The position numbers and the translations under genes are program-made. This document shows positions 18,238 to 26,718 of a stretch of DNA of 64,000 nt, in pieces. The stretch covers positions 1-64,000 of the forward strand of contig JADKFA010000002.1 of assembly GCA_016717725.1 (NCBI GenBank), in the 5' to 3' direction. Numbering within the stretch: the first letter of the stretch is position 1; the number at the start of each line of letters is the position of its first letter. The DNA is from Bacteroidota bacterium (GTDB lineage Bacteria; Bacteroidota; Bacteroidia; AKYH767-A; OLB10). The notes below the pieces were generated by a model that worked only from the letters and a program-made list of their open reading frames with translations, was not told the DNA's origin and did not search any database.

Positions 18238-19593
18238 TTACACTGGTCGAACTATTAAATTTCCTCCTAGGATATTTACTACTTCCACTTCTACATTCAT
18301 CTCCACAAAGCCACTTTCGCAACTCGCTGTATAAATATGATTATTTATAATTACTTTTCCTGATGGACGAAGTAAAGAAGATGTTTGTCCGCGCGTGCCA
18401 ATTTCCGGAAGATTAATAGCCGACGAATATCCTGTGCCTGACGATAATTCAGTAGCTAAAACCATCTTCTTAAACATCGGACTATTTGCCAATAATTTAC
18501 TGGAGAAAAGAAACAGTACTAACGCTCCCGCCATACCTAAAAGTACAGTTGCAATGGATGTAGAAAAAGCGAGTGTGCTCACACCACTAAAATCAAATCC
18601 ATCATTTCGAAGTAAACTACTTGTCAATCCAAAGAGGAGAAGAACTAATCCCGAAATACCAGCTACACCAAAACCGGGAATCACAAAGATTTCCGCAGCA
18701 ATCAGCAAGATCCCAATAACTGAAACTAGGATTTCCCAATTGGCAGCTAACCCATCTAAATAAAGCGGTGCAAAATACATCACCGCAGCTAATACAGCAA
18801 TGATTAACGGAAAGCCAATACCGGGTTGTTGTAATTCGAAATACAAACCACCCAACATTAATAAAATTAAGACTCCTGAAATGGCAGGATGCATTAACCA
18901 TCCTATCATGCGATCAACTAATGTAGGTGAATATAATATGGTTTTGTAATTCGTAATTCCTGCTAAGGCTAATGCTTCTTGTTCACTCTCGGCAATGCCA
19001 TTACAATAATTTAATTTCAAAGCTTCGGTACTGGTTAGCGTTAGTACTTTGCCCGAATCATTCACTCCTTCAATGGCAATTCGAGGATCAACCATCGCTT
19101 CAGCAATGCGCGGATCACGACCACGCGCTTCTGCAGTTGAACGCATCATGCTGCGCATATAACTTTGATACTTGTCAGGCAAAGCTTCGGCATTTTCAGT
19201 AACTACGGTGGCAGCCCCAATACTTGCACCTTTGCGCATATAAATTTTTTCACAAGCGATGGAAATAAGTGCGCCCGCCGACGCTGCATTGTTGTCGATG
19301 AAGACAATTACAGGAATTTTACTGTTCAAAAATAAAGTTCGAATACTATCGGCGGCATCTACTATTCCACCGTATGTATTCATCCTTACCATCACCAGAT
19401 CAGCATGCTGGGCTTTTGCTTCCGTTAACCCTTTGGAAACTTGTCTGGCCATGCCTGGACTAATTTCTTCCTTTATATCTATTTGATATACAATTGATTG
19501 TTTGACTGATTTACCAGATCCTGATACTTGATATACGTTGAATCCAAGGAGTAACGTTATAAGGGCGAGAATGAAATAGTTAGATGTTTTCAT
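18238..19593 (-). CDS. NfeD family membrane-bound ClpP-like serine protease
   Basis: This is a 451-residue long-form NfeD protein. A signal/TM segment (about 5-25) precedes a ClpP-like protease domain (about 35-230) with NTYGGIVDAADSI and NNAASAGALISIACEKIYM, the nucleophile serine lying in AASAGA. GASIGAATVV follows. Four to five TM helices follow (about 235-370), then an OB-fold NfeD C-terminal domain (about 380-451; GTRGQTSSLLRPSGKVII, VEVVNILGGNLIV). Long NfeD proteins are usually encoded beside an SPFH/stomatin-type protein and linked to membrane quality control. No such partner lies next to it here. It is convergent with the symporter gene and divergent from the LysM gene. Confidence 0.9.
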   Translation of the reverse strand: MKTSNYFILALITLLLGFNVYQVSGSGKSVKQSIVYQIDIKEEISPGMARQVSKGLTEAKAQHADLVMVRMNTYGGIVDAADSIRTLFLNSKIPVIVFIDNNAASAGALISIACEKIYMRKGASIGAATVVTENAEALPDKYQSYMRSMMRSTAEARGRDPRIAEAMVDPRIAIEGVNDSGKVLTLTSTEALKLNYCNGIAESEQEALALAGITNYKTILYSPTLVDRMIGWLMHPAISGVLILLMLGGLYFELQQPGIGFPLIIAVLAAVMYFAPLYLDGLAANWEILVSVIGILLIAAEIFVIPGFGVAGISGLVLLLFGLTSSLLRNDGFDFSGVSTLAFSTSIATVLLGMAGALVLFLFSSKLLANSPMFKKMVLATELSSGTGYSSAINLPEIGTRGQTSSLLRPSGKVIINNHIYTASCESGFVEMNVEVEVVNILGGNLIVRPV

Positions 19594-19708
19594 CGTGTTA
19601 ATTAAAGTGTTGAAAAGAGAAATGAGAATAGGGAGTCATGCTGAGGGGTTAATCTTATACTTGTGTAAAGATATGAATGAAAAGCTGATAGGTCTAAACA
19701 AAGTGAAG

Positions 19709-20782
19709 ATGAGGATATTAATATTGTTATTAATCATGATTGGAGGACAGGTGCAAGCTAATAATCCTGATTCTTTATTGACGAGATGGATTAACGGAAA
19801 GAAGTTTTTGTTGCACAAGGTAAGTCCTAAAGAAACCTATTCTAGCTTGTCTCGACAGTATCATGTTCCCGTTGTTGAAATCCAGGCAGCCAATCCTAAA
19901 TCAATGAATTTGAAGATTGGCGAAATAATTAATATTCCTGTTTTAGCATCATCACCAACTTCAACTCCAACAACATCTCCATCTCAAGCTAAGAATGTAG
20001 CGGATATTCAAGAATCTCCTAAAGCAAAAACAACTACTATAGCGAGTCCAGCCACAGAGGGAAATTCAAAGCAAACACATACAGTTCAAAAAGGAGAAAC
20101 GCTTTATGCGATATCAAAAATGTACGGCATGTCGGTTGATGATGTGAAGAAAATAAATGGATTGAATTCAAACGCAGTGGCTATAGGGCAAAAATTAAAA
20201 GTAAATGCGCTTTCTAAATCAGTAATTCCTGTCCTACAGGAAACCGTAAAAGCATCTACCGAAATAAAAACGGTCAATGAAAATGAAGCCAAAGAAATTG
20301 TTGTTAAATCAACACCAGCAATTGCACCAAAGGAAGAAGTAAAAGAATCAGTAAAAGAGCCGGTAAAAGAAGTGACCTCTACACCTGTTATTGTTGAATC
20401 CACTAAATCAACCGATACAACCGAGTTACCTAAAGTTTATGATAATCCAGGTACTTCACGTACGAGTGTGATTGAAAAAGATCCCAAGAGTGGAGTAGAA
20501 GTAGAAAAAGTAACCGAGATCGGTGTAGCAACTTGGTTGGTTGAGGGAGATTTGAATCAGAATAAATTTTATGCCTTACACCGTACTGCCCCTGTGGGTT
20601 CCATCATCAAGGTAACCAACCGAATGAATAATAACTCGGTCTTTGTAAAAGTGGTGGGCACTTTACCCGACACCGGCGACAATAATGCAGCCATCATCAA
20701 AATTACCCAAGCTGCTGCACAACGCATTGGTGCCATCGACCAAAAATTTACCGCCGAGCTTAGCTACGGTATCACTCGATAA
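19709..20782 (+). CDS. Exported LysM and RlpA-like (DPBB) protein
   Basis: This protein of about 357 residues probably acts at the cell wall. A signal peptide begins at MRILILLLIMIGGQVQA; the open frame extends 38 codons further upstream, but this start fits best. The first LysM is around HKVSPKETYSSLSRQYHVPV and the second at HTVQKGETLYAISKMYG (about 125-170). A Lys/Glu/Val-rich linker follows. The end (GVATWLVEGDLNQNKFYALH, APVGSIIKVTNRMNNNSVFV) is a double-psi beta-barrel of the RlpA type. LysM binds peptidoglycan. The barrel may be lytic or only binding, and the catalytic acid was not identified with confidence. A terminator follows at 20805-20836. Confidence 0.85.
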   Translation: MRILILLLIMIGGQVQANNPDSLLTRWINGKKFLLHKVSPKETYSSLSRQYHVPVVEIQAANPKSMNLKIGEIINIPVLASSPTSTPTTSPSQAKNVADIQESPKAKTTTIASPATEGNSKQTHTVQKGETLYAISKMYGMSVDDVKKINGLNSNAVAIGQKLKVNALSKSVIPVLQETVKASTEIKTVNENEAKEIVVKSTPAIAPKEEVKESVKEPVKEVTSTPVIVESTKSTDTTELPKVYDNPGTSRTSVIEKDPKSGVEVEKVTEIGVATWLVEGDLNQNKFYALHRTAPVGSIIKVTNRMNNNSVFVKVVGTLPDTGDNNAAIIKITQAAAQRIGAIDQKFTAELSYGITR

Positions 20783-20804
20783 TCAACCCTAGCAGGTTAT
20801 GCCC

Positions 20805-20836
20805 GGCGCTCTTCTGAAAAGGAGGGCGCTATTTTC
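20805..20836 (+). terminator. Intrinsic terminator after the LysM gene
   Basis: A 10-bp stem with G-U wobbles (20805-20814 with 20821-20830) around TGAAAA is followed by ATTTTCTT. It separates two convergent genes. Confidence 0.6.
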
Positions 20837-20841
20837 TTAGG

Positions 20842-23800
20842 TTAGATTTTTTGAATTTTAATTACATGGTATGTTTTTTTTCCTTCTATTTTTAAATAAT
20901 AGAGACCACTCGCCAAATGTTTGAGGTTTAATTCAGTTTCCAAAGTTGCGTTATTTCCCGAAAGTGTTTTCTGTAATACATTTTGACCTATTTTATTTAT
21001 TAGTGTAATAATAAATGTATCATCACTCTTGCCTTTTAAAACAACATAAAGTAAATCATTTGTTGGATTTGGATAGAAAGTAATTGAATTATTATTACCA
21101 ATATCAAACGAACCAACAGATGTAGTTTGGAAACAACTTGAAGTATCAACGCAACCATTTTGAGAAATAATAACAGCATAAGATCCATTTTGAGAGGCAG
21201 CAAAAGTTTGGTTGGTTTCTCCAATTACTAAAACACTATCGCAATATATCCATTGATAGCCTGCATTATTTGCTAATGCAGTAAATGTGATTCCGTTTGT
21301 TGTTATCGAAGTATCCACCGAAATTAATGGCACGAATACACTATCAGTATTTGAACACGAGTTTGAATCTGTTACTGTAACACTATACGTACCTGGTTGA
21401 CTAACAACAATTGTCTGAATGGAGCTGCTGGTTGACCACAAATAACTACTAAATAAACCACCAGCATCTAATGTTATTGATGAGCCATTACATAAACTGC
21501 CTGAAGGATTGATTGTAATTGAAGGAAGCGAGTTAACCAATAACGAAAATGAGTCAATTCCTGTGCAGCCATTTGCATCAGTTACAATTACCGAATAAAG
21601 TCCACTTGTAGTAGCGGAAATAGATTGAAGTGTATCGGTGGTAGACCATAAATAATTTTGATATCCACTACCCGCATCAAGTAGACTAACATCTCCGTCA
21701 CATATTATATTAGTGCCACTTATGTTAGGAATTGGAGAGTTTTGCGCTGTTAAATTGATTGTATCAGAACCTGTACAACCATTGGCATCTGTTACTGTCA
21801 CAGTATAAAGGCCACTTGTCGTCACTGAAATAGTTTGTGAAGTAGAACCATTGGACCATATATAGGAAGAAAAGCCTGGCCCAGCATTGATAGTAGTCGT
21901 AGTACCGGAACATATTACATTAGCACCAGAAATTGTAGGGTTATTTGTACAATTTGTTACATTAAATGTGTCTGTTAAAACGGAGCTCCATTGTGAAAGT
22001 TCATCCTGAAATTGGATATGAAAAAGATGAGTTCCATTAATTAATCCTGATGTACTTAATGTATCAAATAAATTCTGTTGAGTTTGAGGAGAAGAAAATA
22101 CTTTATTCGTCAAATTAGCGGTATTATTATCAAACCAATAACGATAACTAGCCATTCTATAGAGACCTGTTGGATTCATTGTTGATTTAAAAAAATACTT
22201 GCTAACTGTTGAACTCCATGTACTATTATTATCCAAGAAACGAATATTTAAAGTATGCAATCCATTGCTTAAATTCGATACCGGCAAATAAGGGCTAAAT
22301 TCATATTGATATTGTGAAGAAGTGATAAAACTATCTACGTGGTTTGCAAAATCATCATCAATCCAATATTGACATTGTTTTAAAAAATTTGCACCTACAG
22401 GTAATTTATTTTCTTTGTAGAAATACTTAGAGGTAACTGAGCTCCAATTAGAGTTATTGTCTTTAAAACGTACATGAAGCGTATGTAGGCCGTACGATAA
22501 ACTATTAGTTGGGAATGCTGAATTAATATTTAATGTCTGTTGTGGTACTACCGGAATGTTTATTGCATTAGCATAGTCATCGTCAAACCAATATTCATAA
22601 TCAGTGATACCGGTATTTCCTCCTAATAGAACTGAAGTATAAGCAGCTCGCCACCCTGATCTTGTAATAGTATCATTTGTTAAAAACTCAACAAATAAAG
22701 CCCCACCAGTTGAGGTTATAGATGGCGGCAGATTGCTTCCGGTAAAAGTACCCAATAACGGAAAACTATTATCCAGTCCATCATAAACGTTAACTACATC
22801 ATCTATTGAATCAATATTAAATACTGTAAAATTTACTGTAACAGACAAGGCATTAGCGGGGAATACTAACCACGAACATTGCGAATTGTTCGAATAGTTT
22901 GAGGTGTCACTTCCATCAGTAAAACTCCCTGATGAAGTTGATAGTATATTTCCTCCAGAACAATAAGTTGGGATAACTGTAGCTGTGTATGAAGCATCCC
23001 ACCCAGTACTTATTAAAGCTACGTCAGAAACAAAACGTATTAACATCCTGCCTCCGGTTGAAGTAATACTTGCTGGCAAAGAATTACCTGTTAGTTTGGC
23101 CAATATTGGCGAAGTAATAAAGCTTCCATCATACACAATAAGAGTGTCTGTGTTATCTAAATTAAAAGCTGAAAAATCCAACGTTACACTTGTTGTTCCA
23201 CTTGGTTTAATGAGCCATTTGCAGTCGGAATTGTTGTTGTAATTTGAAGCTGCGCTTCCATCACTTAAAACACCTGTACTTGTGGTTAAGTAGGTTGTGC
23301 TAGTGCATGTAGTTGACGCTGGAGTAAATGTACACCTAAAAGCATATGGATATTTCCATGAATCAGTTGTAGGGATACCAGATAGTACAACCCGGTATTT
23401 TCCAGAAGAAAGATTAGCTCCAATATTCAAATAACTTTTGCCATTATTGTTTACTGAGTAGACATTATTCCCTGAAGCGTTGAAAATGTTTATTGAAAAT
23501 AATGGAGTTGGAATATTGAATACTTCTAGCGATAAAATACCACTCGAGGGCATATTAAATTCAAAATTGTCAAAATCCCTTGGTAGTGCAGTTACCGGTT
23601 GATAAGTAATATGACCATAATATAGTTGTCCTGATGAAATATTGTATGCTCGATTATTAGTATAATCTTTCGGCTCATCCATTCCCATGAGGATATTATA
23701 AACTTGTTTATTAAGAATGACATGCCAAAGTGAATCTGGGTTGAATGTCAAATTTAAGGCTGGATCAGGCAATTCATATAAATCAGCATCAACTTGCAAA

Positions 23801-25170
23801 AAATTATTAATGTTTTGACTATATGCAGTTACGACCCCATCACCAACAATAGGAAAAACTTCCCCAGTTCCAATCAAACAAGAATAGTTAATATCTGTTG
23901 GAATACTTTTAGAATTAATTCCTGCAATATTTAAGCCTGAAGAATTGCCATCACAATCTACGTCAGAATTATAAAAGGGTATAGGAATTACTGGGACAAG
24001 TATATTTGGAGGTATTGGACTCGGTAAATAATGAGCTTGATCTAACATATAATATAAATCTTCCTTCCCGCCAAATAAAAATGTAGATGGCCTTGGTACG
24101 TGTAATGGGAAAAAGTTAGAAAAATAATAGCTAGTTCTAAGATCCCTCATTGCATCGGACCTAAGATCATATCCTAATGCAATTGCAGCTGCGTAAACAG
24201 CAACACCAGAAGGGAGTCCAGAACCAATATTACTTCCTCCGTGTGGGGTTCCAATGGTGCATAATTTAGCTACGTGCTTTTTATTATCAGGTTGCTGATT
24301 CCAGGCTGGATTTTGTAAATATGCCCTTGCAGCTAGGCCGCCCATGCTATGACAAACTAATATAACCTTGTCTTTACCTGTCTTGTCTAATATGTGTTCT
24401 ATGGCCTTTTTAACAGCATAGCCTTGTTTATGTGCAGCGGCCTGATGACTAAGAAATGACTCTATATAAGGATAACTTCCATCCGGATTATTGGAAAAAT
24501 TAATCGTATACATGTCACATGGTAAAGGATTTAAAGTATGCCCTGTTTCCGTTATAAAGTCATGAAAATCGGCAAAAAGTTCGGAAGTAGAATTCGAAGA
24601 ATCAGTATTCAAACAGAAATCCATTTTACCTCCATAAGAGTAGCCATAAGTATTTTGCATAAATGTAATTAGCGTATCCCAAGTTTCATTATCGTCGTTA
24701 AAACCATGAATAAAAATAATAGGATAAGGCAAATTTTGTTGCGCCCAAGTTGTTGAAATATTTAATACCGGAGAAACACTAATATTATTGGAAGTATTTG
24801 TTTCAAAGATTGAACTCTGATCATTGAGATTAATTACCAAATAGGTGTTACCCAGAGGAACATTATAGGGTATTGGATGTTTATACTTTACTTGAGTGCT
24901 CTCTCCTGACCCCAATTCTTCAAGTGAAATTGTGCTCAACAATCTAGCACCGCTAAGGGAGCCCGAAGTTGAAAGATAAATACCGGTATATGATTTACCC
25001 GCAGTTGCCGAACCACTGTTAACTACAGAAAAGGAAACTTCCAGATTTTCTCCAATATGTACCGAGGAAGGTGTTGCAACCAAACTACCGGCAACTAACT
25101 CAAGATCCTGCGCTTTAGAGCTTGCACTATTTATAGCAAACCAAATAAAGAGAATGAAATACTTTTTCAT
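20842..25170 (-). CDS. Giant secreted lipase-like protein with CARDB, CUB and PKD-like modules and a T9SS sorting domain
   Basis: This protein of about 1442 residues starts at MKKYFILFIWFAINSASSKAQ; the frame extends 14 codons further upstream. Modules in order are a CARDB-type Ig domain (about 25-135), then an alpha/beta hydrolase (about 145-500) with PIIFIHGFNDDNETW and CHSMGGLAARAYL, whose serine is the likely nucleophile of a lipase or triacylglycerol esterase. Two CUB domains follow (about 640-870; SDCKWLIKPSG, SQCSWLVFPAN). Then come three repeats of YWFDDDYAN...LHTLHVRFKDNNSNWSS (about 880-1120) and three SprB/PKD-like repeats ending SVTVTDSNSC or TVTDANGC (about 1130-1330). A T9SS sorting domain (ITFYPNPTNDLLYVVLKG) ends it. 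It is predicted to be cell-surface or extracellular. It is probably co-transcribed with the beta-helix gene 22 bp upstream. Confidence 0.85.
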   Translation of the reverse strand: MKKYFILFIWFAINSASSKAQDLELVAGSLVATPSSVHIGENLEVSFSVVNSGSATAGKSYTGIYLSTSGSLSGARLLSTISLEELGSGESTQVKYKHPIPYNVPLGNTYLVINLNDQSSIFETNTSNNISVSPVLNISTTWAQQNLPYPIIFIHGFNDDNETWDTLITFMQNTYGYSYGGKMDFCLNTDSSNSTSELFADFHDFITETGHTLNPLPCDMYTINFSNNPDGSYPYIESFLSHQAAAHKQGYAVKKAIEHILDKTGKDKVILVCHSMGGLAARAYLQNPAWNQQPDNKKHVAKLCTIGTPHGGSNIGSGLPSGVAVYAAAIALGYDLRSDAMRDLRTSYYFSNFFPLHVPRPSTFLFGGKEDLYYMLDQAHYLPSPIPPNILVPVIPIPFYNSDVDCDGNSSGLNIAGINSKSIPTDINYSCLIGTGEVFPIVGDGVVTAYSQNINNFLQVDADLYELPDPALNLTFNPDSLWHVILNKQVYNILMGMDEPKDYTNNRAYNISSGQLYYGHITYQPVTALPRDFDNFEFNMPSSGILSLEVFNIPTPLFSINIFNASGNNVYSVNNNGKSYLNIGANLSSGKYRVVLSGIPTTDSWKYPYAFRCTFTPASTTCTSTTYLTTSTGVLSDGSAASNYNNNSDCKWLIKPSGTTSVTLDFSAFNLDNTDTLIVYDGSFITSPILAKLTGNSLPASITSTGGRMLIRFVSDVALISTGWDASYTATVIPTYCSGGNILSTSSGSFTDGSDTSNYSNNSQCSWLVFPANALSVTVNFTVFNIDSIDDVVNVYDGLDNSFPLLGTFTGSNLPPSITSTGGALFVEFLTNDTITRSGWRAAYTSVLLGGNTGITDYEYWFDDDYANAINIPVVPQQTLNINSAFPTNSLSYGLHTLHVRFKDNNSNWSSVTSKYFYKENKLPVGANFLKQCQYWIDDDFANHVDSFITSSQYQYEFSPYLPVSNLSNGLHTLNIRFLDNNSTWSSTVSKYFFKSTMNPTGLYRMASYRYWFDNNTANLTNKVFSSPQTQQNLFDTLSTSGLINGTHLFHIQFQDELSQWSSVLTDTFNVTNCTNNPTISGANVICSGTTTTINAGPGFSSYIWSNGSTSQTISVTTSGLYTVTVTDANGCTGSDTINLTAQNSPIPNISGTNIICDGDVSLLDAGSGYQNYLWSTTDTLQSISATTSGLYSVIVTDANGCTGIDSFSLLVNSLPSITINPSGSLCNGSSITLDAGGLFSSYLWSTSSSIQTIVVSQPGTYSVTVTDSNSCSNTDSVFVPLISVDTSITTNGITFTALANNAGYQWIYCDSVLVIGETNQTFAASQNGSYAVIISQNGCVDTSSCFQTTSVGSFDIGNNNSITFYPNPTNDLLYVVLKGKSDDTFIITLINKIGQNVLQKTLSGNNATLETELNLKHLASGLYYLKIEGKKTYHVIKIQKI

Positions 25171-25192
25171 ACAATATAGTACCAAGAAAAAA

Positions 25193-26224
25193 TTAATGAT
25201 CCTGAGCACCAACCTGTATGTTGATGTTTAAGTTTCCGTTTGCATCTGTTGTATTGGCAATGTTTTTTAATTGTATATGTGGATTAAATGGGACGGAGCC
25301 CTCTTTCCAAGGATAAAGTCCTCCATAAATTCCAATATCTGTTCCATCAAAACCAGCATTTATATATAGTGAACCTTGAACCAGATGAAAATTTGAAGTA
25401 TAATCTAAAACACCTGAATAATTAACAAATAATGGATTAAATTGAATGCCCAAATAATTATTTGAACCTTGATTTCCATTTCCAACTACTCCATTTACTC
25501 CAAGATTGATGTTGTTGTGAAAGACACAAGACGAATGATAGTTAGTTGAATTACTAATTGCAATGTTGTTTTCAATTAGACAACTATTACAACTTAAAGC
25601 ATCATTAGAATTATTAAGCAAAATATTATTTAAAATTGAACTTTCTTTTGCACGTACTTTTGCTTTTGTTATGTTATTTGAAATTAGATTATTTACACTT
25701 GTGAGCATGGAAATAGAATACCAATTAGAGCAAGTAAAACAGAGACTATATTCACCGATCATGCATTCGGAAATTACAATATTCGTTGTTCCAGCACTGT
25801 CGCAACTAATTCCCCCGCTTATATAACATCTCGAAATTTTATAACCAATAACGTTATCAGAAAACAAGATTTGACCTGTATTATATGTTGTACCACTTTG
25901 AAAATAAATTCCAGTGAGTGAACCTCCTGAAGCACCTGATAATAAATTTACACCTCCAGAAATAACTGTTCTGTCAGTTGCTAATGTTGAATCGGGATTA
26001 TGCCCTACACCAAAAACATGGAGAATTTTATTTATTGAAGTAGTTAAATTAAAACTTCCACCAGGCACATAAATTGTATCCCCATTCTGAGAAGCAATAA
26101 TAGCACTATCCAAACTAGCAAAAAAAGTCGGCGTCCCATTATGCTGGACAGTAATTAAACTTTGAGAAAAAACAAAGGAGTTACTCAAAAGCATTAACAG
26201 AAGCGAAGTGAGAATTGATTTCAT
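25193..26224 (-). CDS. Exported parallel beta-helix repeat protein
   Basis: This is a 343-residue exported protein. It has a clear signal peptide (MKSILTSLLLMLLSNSFVFSQ) and then Asn/Ser/Ile-rich short repeats typical of a right-handed parallel beta-helix (ENNIAISNSTNYHSS, NNLISNNITKAKVRA, LENNI-like rungs) from about 60 to 280. The opening ITVQHNGTPTFFASLDSAI...GDTIYVPGGSF is the usual cap of pectate-lyase-like or DUF1565-type helices. No catalytic motif or T9SS sorting domain was seen; the protein ends LNINIQVGAQDH. It is the upstream gene of a two-gene unit with the giant lipase-like protein, so the two may act at the same surface. Confidence 0.75.
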   Translation of the reverse strand: MKSILTSLLLMLLSNSFVFSQSLITVQHNGTPTFFASLDSAIIASQNGDTIYVPGGSFNLTTSINKILHVFGVGHNPDSTLATDRTVISGGVNLLSGASGGSLTGIYFQSGTTYNTGQILFSDNVIGYKISRCYISGGISCDSAGTTNIVISECMIGEYSLCFTCSNWYSISMLTSVNNLISNNITKAKVRAKESSILNNILLNNSNDALSCNSCLIENNIAISNSTNYHSSCVFHNNINLGVNGVVGNGNQGSNNYLGIQFNPLFVNYSGVLDYTSNFHLVQGSLYINAGFDGTDIGIYGGLYPWKEGSVPFNPHIQLKNIANTTDANGNLNINIQVGAQDH

Positions 26225-26718
26225 GATATTTGGTTATTATAGATTTAAATGTTTCTTTGATTTATTGTTACTGTATTTAAGTTCATTTCTATATGCACAA
26301 CAATTAACTTAAACCAAGATACAAAAAAAACTAATAGTTCCTAATTTACACGCAAGTGCAAAACTAGTTGTTCATATATCTAAGTTGATTTATATAGATA
26401 GAGATCAGTTGTGAACGAATTGTTTTAGTTTTATATAATTGAATATCAATTTATTGTTTAATTGGTCTTAGTTTTATCGGCAAGCAATAGGTCGGTTTAA
26501 CTATCATATTTATTTTTATAATAAGTGCTAAAATCGGAGTTTAAAATTCATGTATTACTTCCAGTTATTAAGTGGTAACAATTAGCGTTTAAGCGGCACA
26601 ATACTTCAATTGGATGGTAGTGCGACTTAATCATTACAATTTATTTTATTCTACATTTATTCTATTTCACTAGCTCATTAAATTTTGTTGTTATGTTTGT
26701 TTCATTAAATTCTAGATT
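26225..26718. other. Intergenic region between divergent genes
   Basis: This AT-rich region of 494 bp has no supported gene. It must carry the promoters for the beta-helix operon (minus) and the first TPR kinase (plus). TATGTTTG at 26692-26699 fits the -7 consensus TAnnTTTG for the kinase gene, with no convincing -33 element. Confidence 0.5.

Noticed and set aside
18395..18763. 122-codon plus-strand frame
   Set aside because: Antisense shadow of the NfeD gene with no independent features.
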